A stretch of DNA of 64,000 bases from Selaginella moellendorffii (taxonomy: Eukaryota; Streptophyta; Lycopodiopsida; Selaginellales; Selaginellaceae): contig NW_003314261.1 of the NCBI RefSeq assembly GCF_000143415.4, forward strand, positions 2,488,904 to 2,552,903. Reading direction: 5' to 3'. The stretch's first letter is position 1. Each line of letters opens with the position of its first letter. Below, piece by piece: positions 20,746-33,100 of this stretch. A program made the position numbers and the translations under genes. The notes below the pieces were generated by a model. It saw only the letters and a program-made list of their open reading frames with translations. It did no database searches and was not told the origin of the DNA.

Positions 20746-23052
20746 TCAGTAGAGTCCAGTTGCTTGGGTCTGTGCCGTGAACATAAACGCTTCCAGCAGG
20801 CTTTGAGCAGCTTGCGTCTGATCGGGCGCGCCAGATATCTCGATTATGCGCTTGTCGGACCCGGGCTTGGGGTCATGAAGTTTCACTTTAGCTCCAGAGA
20901 TCTATAGACAAGAAACATATAAGTTGCTCGGAGCAAAGCTTGTGAAATACCTGGCGTATCTGAGCTATATTGCTCCCCCCTTTCCCGATAATAGAGCCAA
21001 TTACGGTTCCTGGAATGGTTATCTCGATCGTAGTACCTGCAACACTTGCCACCAGTCCAGATCCTGCTCTGCCACTGCCAACGAAAAAAGGAGTGTCAAA
21101 AACTTGAAGCAACTAAGAATGAAGAGCATACGTTCCAAAACTGGCAGCTGTTGGTGTTGATCCAACATATGAGAGAGCGCCAAGTCCACCAGCAGCACCC
21201 TGTCAAAAGAAGATGGAATGAAGAGTCAGTGAAAAGCTGGAGATACCTGTAGACCCCAGTTTCTTGGGGTGGCGGGTATGGAAGAACGTAGACCCTGAGA
21301 ACCTAGACCGGGTAGAGAAAACATTCCTGGAGATGGTTCATGCCTTGGTTCATACGTCGATGAGACAGGCACGCTCCCTTGGACCCCAAGACCCGGATTA
21401 CTCGAGACATTTTTCATGTGCTCTGAAAATATGTTTGCTCTTAACCTGGTTATGATTTCAATAACAGCATCCCTGGCCACAGTAATATCCCCTACAACCT
21501 GCACGTTGATTTGTTAGCTACTTTCTTGGAAGATCACACAGTAGTTGTTACCTGAACAAGTTCGTCGTCTTCATGAGCACACTTGGGTAAAGCTTCTTTG
21601 GACAAAACTCTAATATTCGCCCGAGTGTTCCTTCTCATGTCAGCAATAATACTACCTTTCTTCCCAAGTAAACAGCCAATATTTGCGGATGGAACCAAGA
21701 ACCGGGTTGTCATAGCTCCATCCTTCTCGGCACTTGGATCAGAAATCCGGCTTTGGAGTTGTAGTACAGCTTCCAAAGCTGGAGATACCTGCTCATGAAG
21801 TACCTGGAAAAATACAAGTTGCGGATAGAAAAAGAACGTAAAAGAGTTACCTCATTAGAAGTAATGTGTATGACTCGTTCCTCTGCATTGGCCACCGCGT
21901 CCGCAATCTTGATCCGAGCACAAGTTTCCTCCCGGATCGATCTGATGATCATACCACCCTTGCCGATCACGCTGCCAATCTTCTCATTCGGACATAGCAA
22001 CCTTACGGCAAATTCTCCCTCGACTGGCTCGTCTTTTACCCGACCACCACCAGGGAGTCCGTGTGCCAAAGGAAACGCGGAGGCTCCGTAAGACCAAGTC
22101 GAGCCGCCAAGACCACCTAGGTGAGGAGCGATACCGACCAAGTGCCCTCCTAGCTGACCCGGAGCAATGGAAGCATTCCCCTGGGGGAAAAACGCTCCCG
22201 GAGGAAGTAACGTACCCGGTAGAATAGTAGACTCTTGAAAAGGTCCTAAATGCCCTGCTTGAGGAGGCTTGTCTCTGGGAGGATTGTCATAGAGCCGAGT
22301 CGAGATCGTCGTGAGAGCTTTCTTCACGAGAGCCAACTCTCCAGTCAACTAAAACATGGAAACAGAAAACCAATGTGAGAACCGAGGAACGAGACAAACC
22401 AAGAGAAAGATAAGATTGTTCTTGCCTGGACGAGCTCGTCAGTGTGATACGCACACTTTGGAAGCTGCTCCCTGGGAAGAACACGAATTTGTGCCCCGGA
22501 TTCCACCCTCATTTGCTCGATGATCTTCCCGGCTTTGCCGAGCAAGCAGCCAATCTGGTTGCTGGGCACCAGCAGCCGCGCAGTGACATTCCTGGAAGAA
22601 TCCTCGTCCTCATCAAACTCCTCGCCCTCTACAATCCTAGCAAAAACCTTGAACAGCGCCTCCTGTGACGCTGGAAGAGGTGTGCTCTCCTCGCCATTTT
22701 GCTCCTTGTCCTTGTCCATTTCCTTGCTCCCACCCCGAGGCTTACCTTCCCGCCTCTCCCTTGGCGAGATGAAAATCACCCTCTCATCCGACCCTGGAAT
22801 CCCATCCGCGACCTTAATCTTGGCGCCCGTCTCGTTCCTCAGCGATTTGATGATGCTGCCGCCCTTGCCAATGACGCTGCCGATCTTGGCCCCGGGGCAG
22901 AGAATCCTGTACACCACATCGTCGACGGGAGGAGCGGCAGCCTCGGGAGTCCGCTCGAAACCGCCTCGCCGCCTCTGCCGGACGCTGCGATCGACGGAAT
23001 CCTCCTCAAACTGGGAATGCGATCGCTTGTGCGCGTAGCGCGCGCCCTCCAT
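20746..23052 (-). CDS. Five-KH-domain RNA-binding protein (HEN4/PEPPER-like)
   Basis: Seven exons (23052-22426, 22348-21851, 21803-21552, 21498-21247, 21199-21132, 21074-20951, 20901-20746) encode 658 residues. Five KH domains are visible by their GxxG loops: GKGG near residues 58, 325 and 600, GKAG near 172 and GKKG near 420. The linkers are Pro/Gly-rich and the N-terminus is basic with a likely nuclear signal. Proteins of this layout (HEN4, PEPPER, FLK, RCF3) act in mRNA processing and flowering or stress control. The first intron begins with GC instead of GT (22425-22424) and is otherwise normal. The gene is divergent from the REVEILLE-like gene with 239 bp between starts. Confidence 0.9.
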
Positions 23053-23291
23053 CCCTCACTTTCCTTAGCCGCGATAAACCCTATCCGCCATAGCCAAAGA
23101 TTAGGGCAAATCCGGGTAGTTAAATTCAATTCAGCTGATCGAGTTAGGGCGCAGCAAAAAACTTAAATTTCAAACAATGCAATTCGCAAAGAAAATATCG
23201 CTCGAAAAGTGTGCCATGGATTGACAAGATATTTCCAAAATATCTCCACGTGGTGTCCTTGTGGCTCAGGTTTAGGGTTCTTGAGGACGGC

Positions 23292-24248
23292 ATGGCGATC
23301 GCGCAGCAGCAGCGCCAAATGCAGGAGAGCGATGCCGCCAGGAAGATCCGCAAGCCCTACACCATCACCAAGTCGCGCGAGAACTGGGCGGATGAAGAGC
23401 ACGACAAATTCCTCGAGGCGCTGCATCTGTGAGTTCTTCCTCTCTTCTTTACAGTTCTCGATATTTTGCTTCTCCGCGTAGCTTCGATCGCGATTGGAAG
23501 AAGATTGAGGCCTTCGTGGGCTCTAAAACCGTGATACAGGTGAGAGTTCTCTTTGTTTTTTCTTTCTGTGATCCTTCTTTTTGTTGCTAGATTCGCAGCC
23601 ACGCGCAGAAGTATTTCTTGAAGGTACAGAGAAACGGCACTGGAGAACACGTACCGCCTCCAAGGCCAAAGAGGAAAGCCGCACTACCATATCCTCAAAA
23701 AGCTCCGAAAGCCGGTATAATCTTGGAAACGGTTAGCGATTCTAATCCCTTCTCGTTGTTCTTCCGTTTTGCAGTACCTTCAACTGTTGCGGTGGTCGAA
23801 CGATCTCCGGAAAGTCCCAGCAGCAGCGGTAGTGATGATGCTTCTCCTGGTAAGACAAGACAATTTATCCATCGTTTCTATGGTTTAGCAAAGAGCTTTT
23901 CCTTTCCTTCTTTTCTTTCCAGCGACACCAGCACCAAATTTCGCAGCAGTCTATCAATTCCTTGGGAACGTCTTTGATCCAAATGCGTCTGGCCATCTCA
24001 ACGCTTTAGGTGGAATGACTCCGATCGATCGCGAGACGGTAAGCATCTCAAAGTCCATCCAAAAAAGACCAGGCAAGTGAAAAAAAACACAAAAAACAGG
24101 TCTTACTTCTCATGAGGAACTTGACTGTCAACTTATCCACCAACGATATGACTGATCACGTAAGAGGTTCAAAGAACTCGTCACAAGCTCAAAGTTGAAA
24201 ACTTTTGTGCTGCAGCTAAATTATCTTTGTCCTCCCGTTGGAGTCTAA
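23292..24248 (+). CDS. REVEILLE (RVE)-type single-MYB transcription factor
   Basis: Seven exons (23292-23428, 23482-23539, 23591-23714, 23775-23849, 23923-24038, 24100-24159, 24216-24248) encode 200 residues. One SANT/MYB repeat spans about residues 28-78, opening with [20 protein letters not shown] and ending with the diagnostic [21 protein letters not shown] Pro-rich basic segment with PRPKRKA follows. The C-terminal part ([20 protein letters not shown], then [16 protein letters not shown]) resembles the LCL domain of the RVE4/6/8 branch, not the LHY/CCA1 branch. These factors bind the evening element and act in the circadian clock. At 200 residues it is shorter than most RVE8 proteins (about 300). 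Confidence 0.88.
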
Positions 24249-24436
24249 ATGGCTCGCTTTTAAATTGGATCCAGCAAAGGTAAAAGGAAAAGTCTGGGAT
24301 CTGTTTTGCATGGTTTATGTAAATTCCTAACTATGCCATGGTAAATATTCTAATTGATGGTTAAAGCTTACTTTTCAAATGGTAAAGAAATCATCTGAGA
24401 TTTGTTTTCGGATAAACAGAAAAAATCGATTAATTA

Positions 24437-25219
24437 TCAGCCACCATGCCTTTTGGTAAAGGCAAAGTTGTCTCTGTAACAAGTCTTGTTCATCTCATTT
24501 CTCCACATCATCATCTCTTGCTCTTTTCTTGCCGCAAGCTCCAGAGTTTTGATTTCCATTTCCATAGCACCATCGTTCCTCTCCTGTCCAAGCTGTGGAT
24601 TCCCGAACTGCTCAAAGCCCAACACCAGATCTCTCTCATCTATATCCTCCACCTTGAAATCCTTGAGAAAATTCCGTCCAAACTCCTCGTCCTGGCGTCC
24701 TTGGATCATCTCCACCCCACAATCCCGCGCCCCTTGGAGAATGTCCCTGCACCATTCTGGCCACTCTGCCTCGTCTACTTCCAGGGACTCATCGTCCATG
24801 AGAGACATGATCAGGCAGTGGAGCTCGTGGTTGACCGGCAACGACTGGGTAGCTAGTGCGTTGACCCCACCTGTCTCGCCACCTTTTGTCTTGGTCCTCT
24901 TTCTGGGGGTCCGTTTTGCCCTCGTTGTTCCACCCACGGTGTGTTGGCTCTTGATGCTCATTGTCAATTTAAAACCAAAGGGTAAAACTATAACGAAACC
25001 TAAGGTCCTATTGATATTCGCAGTTACCTTTGTGCGTGGCTTCGTACGTGATTGGACGAGATATCCAAGCCAATTAGAGGGAGCTCCGTCATCGACGAGC
25101 GCGAGCTCCATCCCTTCATCCATGAAGACGAACGATGTTGCTTCCACTGGCGGATCAAACGCGAGCGTTTGAGGTGGTGTTTCCCAGGTTGATCTGAGGT
25201 CCTGTTCGCGAGAATGCAT
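24437..25219 (-). CDS. Unrecognised protein with basic linker and charged C-terminus
   Basis: Two exons (25219-25028 and 24949-24437), separated by a 78-bp GT-AG intron, encode 234 residues. Because the intron length is a multiple of three and has no stop, retention would also keep the frame. The middle has a basic stretch (RAKRTPRKRTKTKGG) that could be a nuclear signal. The C-terminal half is acidic then helical with Met- and Glu-rich coiled coil and ends KTCYRDNFAFTKRHGG. I know no family for it. The start may lie further up, since another ATG frame opens at 25302 in a different phase. It lies directly downstream of the ankyrin gene on the same strand. Confidence 0.5.
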   Translation of the reverse strand: MHSREQDLRSTWETPPQTLAFDPPVEATSFVFMDEGMELALVDDGAPSNWLGYLVQSRTKPRTKVTANINRTLGFVIVLPFGFKLTMSIKSQHTVGGTTRAKRTPRKRTKTKGGETGGVNALATQSLPVNHELHCLIMSLMDDESLEVDEAEWPEWCRDILQGARDCGVEMIQGRQDEEFGRNFLKDFKVEDIDERDLVLGFEQFGNPQLGQERNDGAMEMEIKTLELAARKEQEMMMWRNEMNKTCYRDNFAFTKRHGG

Positions 25220-25358
25220 TGTTGCTTGGCACCAGTGATCACTGATATGATACGACTAGCAGCTTTGAGACCTTCATGCCTGGACACCACCTCACTCGGC
25301 ATGCGTAATGTCCTGCCAAAAGGGTGTTTGAGAAGACAACTTAAAAGCCTTTTGGTAC

Positions 25359-27035
25359 CTATCCCGATTTTCCATCAAGTCCAGAAGTGCCATTACCGGA
25401 TAAATCAAGTGGTGTATCTCCATCCTGAAAGAAAAGAATATTAAAGAGCGGGAGATGGAAGAGAGCCCACCTCGTTAGCAATTGTCCAGTCGGCTCCACG
25501 ATTGAGCAAGACGCGAAGTATATCTCTCTGTTGGCAGCGAACCGCGACATGGAGCGGTGTCCAGCCCGCCTACAATCCACGAATTGAAGAACATCACATC
25601 CGGAAAAAAGAAAACCACCAGATCGGACCTTGTCAACAGAGTTTACATGCACTCCATATTTTAGCAGCAGTCTCACGACACTGGGACTCCCACTGGCGAC
25701 TGCATGGTGTAAGAGCGTTGAGCCATCCTGCAAGGAATAGCAAGATATTTAGACACGACAGTGGCCCCCCAGAGAAAAGGAAGAGACAAAACCCCAGACC
25801 TTGTCCCGATAGAAAACGTTGGCTCCACCATGGATTAAATGTTTGACGATGTGAAGTCTGCCAGCTTGAACAGCTTTACGCAAAACCGTAACTCCTTCCT
25901 GCACGTCACTCCCTTGAGTGGGACACAACACAAAGACTTCCTATCCCTTTTTCTCTCTTTTTCTTCTCGCACTCTCAAGTACCTCGTTCACATTGTCTTC
26001 GTGATCATCCTGTTGCATCAGCTCCGCAACAAGAAATGGCTGCTGTGGCGAGGCCAGCGTGTGTAAAGGCATCCATTTCTCCTGCATGATCCACACCCAG
26101 TCAGTCGCGTTGCCTTCACGGTCGTTCTGGATGAACTTACACAACTTCTTTTCTCGATAGTTCGGCGGTCGCACTCCTGGAAGAGCTTCCTCTCATTTCC
26201 TTTGAGATTTTCTCCCTACAGTAACAGTAAGTAGATCATCTGTCACTTTAAAGGACGAACAAAAGAAGAAGAAGGAAGAATGGAATCGAAAAAGTAAGAA
26301 ATAGTGACTTACTTTGGAATAGTTTGGTGGAGCTGGCTCGGTCACCTTCTTTGCCTGTTTCGAATTTTTCCGCGTGGCCTTGCCACAGTTGTCTAGATTT
26401 TGCGAGCGCTCGGCCGAAACAAGCTCGCCACCATTGTCATCTCCGAGCTCCAAATCATCACTGAGTTCTTCGTGGCGATAAGAAGCTCGATGAAGTTGAC
26501 GACCACCTTCAAAGACAGTGTGTGCGACTTCTTCTTCTTCTTCTTCGATCTTCTCCTGTTGAATGGCCTCGTCAATGATTTCGCCAAGCTTCTCCCGCAG
26601 CTTAGCCTTTTCCTCCTTGCTCCTCGACCGTCTCCCCTTGAGAACCTCTCTCCTCTTCTGCCGCTTGGTCCTGTTGAGATCGTCTTGCAAATCCCTCCAT
26701 CTCTCGGGGACCAAGCCTCTAACTGGTACCTGAGCCACAAATCTCGTCCTTGCGCCTAGTGGAGGCGCCGGCGCTGGACGCTTCACAACCGACTCGAAAA
26801 TCCCCTCCTCCACCTCCGCATCCTTCCCATCCGCCGCCTCCTCGTCCCTCCACAGCGAAATCTCCGCCAGCATTCTCATCGCCCGGCCGCATTTCTTGCG
26901 ATCCACGCTCTGCCTGTCCGCAATCCCAATTCAATCATCGAGCGCTCCAAATCAATATCAAAATCTTACGCACTGCTGCCGAATCACAGCAGCACCGCTC
27001 CCAGGGAGCCACACCCCGCAGGCCACGAGCGGCAT
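25359..27035 (-). CDS. Plastid ankyrin-repeat protein, AKRP/EMB506-like
   Basis: Seven exons (27035-26970, 26909-26313, 26189-25983, 25898-25800, 25727-25629, 25569-25471, 25424-25359), all splitting at phase 0, encode 410 residues. The short first exon and the following Arg/Ala-rich stretch look like a transit peptide. A long charged coiled-coil region follows. The conserved segment WMPLHTLASPQQPFLV then leads into four ankyrin repeats. Three repeats are each encoded by one exon of exactly 99 nt (33 codons): GVTVLRKAV, GSTLLHHAV and GWTPLHVAV. The WMPLHTLA-plus-ankyrin layout is that of AKRP and EMB506, which interact and are needed for plastid differentiation and embryo development in Arabidopsis. 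The acceptor of exon 3 (26190) is chosen because it alone keeps the reading frame. Confidence 0.82.
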
Positions 27036-27588
27036 AGCCCAAGAACCCTAAATCTAAAAAACGCCAGGTCACCACTGCCACGTCGGCAGAATGTTAGGTC
27101 TTTGCCGCTAAAGTTAGCTACCACTACAGTTTTAGCGAGGCTAGAAAAATGCGGGTTTCTAGATTTGGTGGAGTAGTCAAGCCATAGTGGCCCCTGTCCA
27201 TTTGATGTGCTTGTTCATTCATTGGGCTAGTCAAGGGAGACCCTTCTTCGATTTTTCTCCCCTCTTGCGGCCTTCCACCGTCGCGGCGCCCGCGGCGTGA
27301 ATGGATTCCAGCTGCTTGGCGGTGCTTCGCGCCAAAGATCAGGTCAGTAGACATCGCCTGGCGCCAGCACCGACGACTCATCGATGATCGGAGCTCCGGA
27401 TTACCTAGATTTTGCTGGAGGCGGCGCCGATCCGCTCGGCATTGCGATAGAATCGTCAACACGGGCGAGAAATAGTTCTCATCTTCCCAGGAAATAGTGT
27501 CGCAGCTACAGTCCTTCTGGAGGATTCTTAGTTCCAGCTCTAGCACTAGCTCCCATGATTTGGACAGGATAGGGGAAGGGATAGGGGG
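27036..27588. other. Divergent promoter region
   Basis: This 550-bp interval lies between the ankyrin gene (-) and the receptor kinase (+). A 140-codon frame on the minus strand (27124-27546) is basic, lacks any recognised motif and is probably chance. Confidence 0.5.
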
Positions 27589-29514
27589 ATGGAGCAGCAG
27601 CAGCAGGGATTGGTAGTGTGGCTGGGATTGGTGGTCGTGTTGCGGGCGGCATGGTGCCTGGACGAATGCAACGCGACGTGTCTACAAATCCACACGAGAG
27701 CCTGCGAGTCTTGCAAGGGCGCTATAGGACCGTTCCAGGCGTTTAGAAACGAGGCCTTCCTCTTCATTGACGCTCCTGACGCTTTAAATTCTCCGACCAG
27801 CGTCGATTCTCCCAGTGGCAGGCCTTGCGCTGTCAACGATATCCTTTGCCAGGGGCCGCCATCGACAGAGGAGAAGCACTGCTGCGCAAGCTGCGAGGGT
27901 GAGACGGTCAAGTGTAAGCTCTTTACGTTCTCGCCGTCATTCAACAAGTCCAACCAAAACACCGTCCAAGTTTTCTTCTGGAACGAGGCGGATGGTCCGT
28001 CGACCAGGGCGGTCAGCACCACCGCTACTCCTCCACCACCGCACTCGTGTTCTTCGGCCGGTTGCAACTCAACGCTTGGATCTTGCTCGAGAAAAGCTTG
28101 CCCGCCAGGTACTTGGATACGTCGTGTTTTTTTCCTTGGTTTATAGTTTCTCTTTTGTTTGTTTGTCTGTCGTTCTTACATGCTTTTGATCATGTCCTAC
28201 CAGGCTGCCGGTGTAAGAAGTCCTCCAAAAAGACCATGTTCATCATAGGTGAGCTTACATTTTGATTTAACTTTTTTTTTGTTTTTCGCGACTGAATTCC
28301 ACTTTTATGAATCAGGTGGAGCATCTGGTGCCGGGCTTCTCTTCGTGCTTGTCTGCTTGATCGTCTTCGTTGCAAGGAGGAGGCATCTCTCTGCGAGAAG
28401 GCGATGCCGCAGCGACCGAGCACAGATCCTCACCGACGCAACCTGCGCCTACACTCCCATGGTGTTCACGTTCAGGGAGCTTAAAACAGCAACTAAATCC
28501 TTCGCCGAGAGCAGGCTTCTAGGAGGCGGAGGATTCAGCACGGTCTACCAGGGCAAACTCCCCGACGGTCGCATCGTAGCGGTCAAGAAACTCAACCAGG
28601 GAAACAAGCAGGGAATCCAGCAATTTCAGAACGAAGTCAACATTCTTTCACAGGTCCGGCATCCAAACTTGGTCCAGCTTCTCGGCTACTGCCTCGAAGG
28701 CCGGGACTTACTGCTGGTCTACGAATTCGTCCTCAATGGAACTCTAGCCGACCACCTACACGGCGAGAAAGGAAACGGGCTCTCTCTCGAGACTCGGATC
28801 ACAATCGCACTGGAAACCGCTCAAGCACTGGCCTACCTGCACTTCTACGTCAAGCCACCGATCTACCACAGGGACGTGAAGACGTCCAACATTCTCCTGG
28901 ACAAGGATTTCAAGGCCAAGGTGGCGGACTTTGGGCTCTCCCGGCTCACGCACCTGGACGCAACGCACATATCCACGGCTCCCCAGGGAACTCCCGGCTA
29001 CCTCGACCCGGACTACCACGAGAGCTACCAGCTGACGGACAAGAGCGACGTCTACAGCTTTGGCGTCGTCCTCCTCGAGCTCATCTCCAGGAAGAAGGCC
29101 GTGGACATGACGCGGGACAAGAAGGAGATCAACCTGGCATCCATGGCCCTCGCTCGGATCCACTCGGGCGCGTTACACGAGCTCTTCGATCCGGACCTGA
29201 GCGTCAAGTACTGGAAGCTCTTGACGAGGCTGGTGGAGGTGGCGTTTCGGTGCTTGGCGGCGGAGAAGGACGATCGGCCAAGCATGGTGGAGGTCGTCCG
29301 GGAGCTGGAGCAGCTTAGCGGCATGACGATCAGCTCCAGCAGCTCCAAGAAATCGTCGAGATTCAAGCTGGAGCACCAAAGTTCCGGCGAGCTCCGGAAG
29401 CAGAGGAGTGTGGCCAGCACTAACATGGAGGAGGATTCTCCCACGTCGGTGCAAGTCAAGTGGCCCAGCACTCACACATCTCCCAGTAACAGCAGATCAG
29501 AGATTTATAACTGA
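27589..29514 (+). CDS. Receptor-like kinase of the LRK10-like/WAK-related group
   Basis: Three exons (27589-28108, 28204-28248, 28316-29514) encode 587 residues. A signal peptide (about 1-24) leads a Cys-rich ectodomain of about 150 residues with no malectin, LRR or lectin motif that I recognise. A transmembrane helix lies at about residues 190-210 (GAGLLFVLVCLIVFVA). The kinase domain (about 245-525) has the glycine loop GGGGFSTVYQG, VAVKKL, HRDVKTSN, DFG and the activation-segment motif GTPGYLDPDY, so it should be active. The kinase is closest in wording to the LRK10L1/WAK-like class. The tail is Ser-rich. The protein is likely to sense a wall or pathogen signal; the ligand is unknown. Confidence 0.88.
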
Positions 29515-29903
29515 TCCGAAAACTTTGGAAAAATCTTCTTTTTTTTCTCTCTTTTCTCTTCACAAAGCCTGGGATCTGTGTTTTGTACATTATATATTTA
29601 TATAATGTATATATTCCAGAGAACTTTTTTATTTGAGAGTTCTTACCTACCTAGAGAACGAAGAACCAGCAGTGGTGGTACCTGGGCCTGTGGAAACACG
29701 AGGAAAACAACACTGACTAGGATGCTTAAAATTCGAGACATTAGCTGTGATGAAATAGTGAAGCAGCTGCTCCATCCGTGGAGAATTGGAGGAGAAGTAA
29801 GCTAAGCTATGGCGTGCAATTCGTAAAGCAAGCTAAAAGTGAGTTATAAATGAAGACAAACCAAAGTGAATTCAAAAGAATTAAAATGAAAAAAAACAAA
29901 TTA
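29515..29903. other. 3' flank of the receptor kinase
   Basis: AT-rich and probably contains the 3' UTR. No other feature is seen before the target-site duplication of element A1. Confidence 0.5.
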
Positions 29904-29907
29904 AAAC

Positions 29908-30082
29908 TGTGAGTGCTTGGAATATGGAAAGGGAATATAGAAATGTGCATATCAATTAGCCCAAAAGCCCTAGCTTATATATAGGAGCGAGTGGTCCAGA
30001 TTGAAACTAATCCGACGGCTACCAAAATCCCATTACGCTAATATTAGTATATGGCATCATAGCCGTACACTTGGCCCTCACA
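29908..30082 (-). repeat. A1 3' LTR
   Basis: This 175-bp direct repeat has TGTGAG/CTCACA ends. Relative to the element's minus-strand orientation it is the 3' LTR. It contains a TATATATA stretch that could act as promoter. Confidence 0.92.
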
Positions 30083-30198
30083 TCATTCCCCCCTCTCAGG
30101 ATAATGGAAGACTATCAGGGTTCTCTTGTAGACGGGCCGGGATCTGGAGGAACATCAGGAGGAGGTATCGGCGGATCTGTAGATGGTATTAACTGCTC

Positions 30199-33100
30199 CT
30201 AATCCCTTTGTATGAAGCATTTCAACCGCTGCACATGCACAATCTCTAGAGGATCGGCCTGCTGGACGTCATGCCGAACCTCATAAACTTGTGGTCCAAC
30301 TGGCCACAACACCCGATACGGTCCTTTCCACTGTGCAAGGAGCCCCTTAGATAAACCACGTACCGTAAGATGGGGAAAACGGACTAACACCAAATCATCC
30401 ACTTTGTACTCCGCAGGTGGACGATGACGGGAGTTGTAGTGCCGTTGTTGTCCCACTTGTATGCGGCCTAAGTGTTTGGCAGACTCTGCTCGGACAAGTG
30501 GAAGAATGCTTGTCAAATATTGATCCCATGACTTAGCATCCGCAGCTCGTGGCAATCGCGAAGGTAAACCCAGCTCCGTTAGTAATATTGGATCATGACC
30601 ATATAGGAGTTTATATGGTGAAGCACCAATAGAACTCTGCACCCCAGTGACATATGCATACCGAAGAGACGGCAAATAACCATCCCAATCCGAATGCTGA
30701 AAGTTCACATACTTCGCAATCATCCCCTTGAACGTCCGAACGAGCCGTTCCACCAGACCGTCTGATTGTGGATGATAAGCACTCATGAAAGTGTGGCGAA
30801 TCCCCAACCGAGACGTCAAAACATGAAATGCCTCAGCCATAAAAGCGGGACCATTATCCGAAAGGATCCACTCTGGACAAGAATGCTGGAACACCACTCG
30901 ATTGAAGAGGAAGTATCCAATAGTAGTTGTAGAGGCACTAGCAAGAGCACTAACTTCCACCCAACGAGTCAAATAGTCAGAAGCAATAATAACATACTCA
31001 TTGCCAGCAGTTGACCGTGGAAAAGGTCCCATAAGATCAAACGCCACCAATTCAAACGGATGGGAAATTGCAATTGACTCCAATCGTCCTTCCGCAGTCC
31101 GAGGGGGAGTATTACGAGCTTGGCACCAAACGCAGCTACGCACATACCGGATAATATCACGTCACATCTCCGGCCAATAGAAAGACTTGCATAACTTCTC
31201 AATTACACGATGATGTCCCATATGCCCACCTAGAACAGGAGAATCATGGTAGGCATGGAGAAACTGCGGAATAAAGATAGAAGGCACCACTAGCAGTAAA
31301 TGATCATCAGGATCTGTCCCCACAAAATAAAGAAGGCCACCTTCAAGACGATATTGAGAATGTAAATGCCGGAAAGGCAAGTCATCAGCAAGTGATGCAG
31401 GATTCTTAAACCCATCTTGAAGCCTTCGAATCCATGGCTCAATCTTTTGAGCCTCGCGAACCTCATCAAGTGAAGGTAGATCTTCCTCTGCACCTTGTGG
31501 ACACTGAACGTCAAGTATAGCAACCGCTGACGGCACAGAATCCTCATCTAGAAAATCCACAGATGCTGGAATGACAGGCTCGTCAGAAACATGAGAAGAG
31601 AATGAAGAAGGAAGAGGAGCTCGAGAAAGGGCATCAGCATCAGCCATAAAACTCCCTGGGCAGTGAACAACATCAAAATCATATATCTGAAGCTTCAAAG
31701 CCCACCGAGCAGTACGACCAACCAGGTTCTTTCGCTTTAATAACGAAGTAACAGCAGCATGGTCACTTTCAAGTAACGTCCGAGAACCATGTAGATATGC
31801 ATGAAGTTTCTCGAAACCCCAAACTGCTGCTAAACACTCCTTCTCTGTCGTGGAGTAGTTCATCTCCGCTGGTTGTAATGTACGGCTTATATATGCAATG
31901 GGACGGTGCTGACCAGGCACACTCAAGCTCTCTTGCATTAACACACCTCCAAGACCAATGTCAGAAGCATCCACGCACAAAATAAAAGGTCGAGTGTAGT
32001 CAGGATATGCCAAAACCAGAGGAGTTGTCAATAACTTTTTGAGATCCCCAAACGCCCGATCACAATCCGGAGACTAGATGAAAGATGATGTTGATGACTT
32101 CAGCAACGCTCGCAATGGTGCAGTGCGATCAGAAAGATGATCCACAAAACGCCCGAGATACTGCACCTTGCCCAAAAAACGCTGCACATCATTCACACAC
32201 TTCGGAGTAGGGAACTTTAGAACAGCCACAAGTTTGTCAGGATCAACTTGCAAACCCTCACAAGAAATACGGTACCCAAGATAAGTTGTGTCCTTGGATC
32301 CAAACATGCACTTCGACTGCTTCAGCTTTAAACCAACGTCGTGTAGCCGATCCAACACTTTACAAACATCATGAACGTGCTCCTCCTACATCCCCTCCGA
32401 GTGGATCAAGACATCATCAATGAAGTCAGCAGTCACCTCCGGCATATCGCAAAGAACCTCGTCCATCATCCGTTGAAAAGTTGCTGGAGCATTGTTCAAA
32501 CCAAATGGCATCATTAAGAACTCATACAAACCAAATGGTGTACGAAAAGCAGTCTTAGGAATATCTTCTTCGGCCATCGGTACTTGCCAGTACCCAGAAG
32601 CAAGATCTAGCTTGGTGAACCAACAACTTCACCCCAGACGATCCAAGAGATCAGCAGTGTGAGGAAGAGGGTACACATCCGGGATCGTTACGTTGTTTAA
32701 CGGACGATAGTCGATGCAGAAACGAATACTCCCATCAGGCTTCGTCACAAGATGAGGTTCACATGCCTAAGGACTTCGCGACTTCCGAATAACACCCTTC
32801 TCCAACATCTCCTGGACATTTGCACGTAAAATCTTGATCTCCTTTGGTGACCGATGACGAACAAGAACCTTGATTGGACGAGCATCCCCAGTTGGAATTG
32901 GATGACGTGTAGCAATCTTGGCTCCAGACGATAGGTCAAAGTCAAAGAGATCAGAATACTCCTTCATGAGCCGGTCAACTGCTGCAACACAAAGATCGTC
33001 GGAGGGATCGGAAAAGGGAAGAGCAGAACATGATGGAAACACAGGAGGAAATAATGGGGGAACAAAAGTAATGGAAGTAGAGGTAAAAGTAGAGGGACGA

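Noticed and set aside
27124-27546. 140-codon minus-strand frame between two divergent genes
   Set aside because: Arg-rich without motifs, and sits in the promoter of the receptor kinase.
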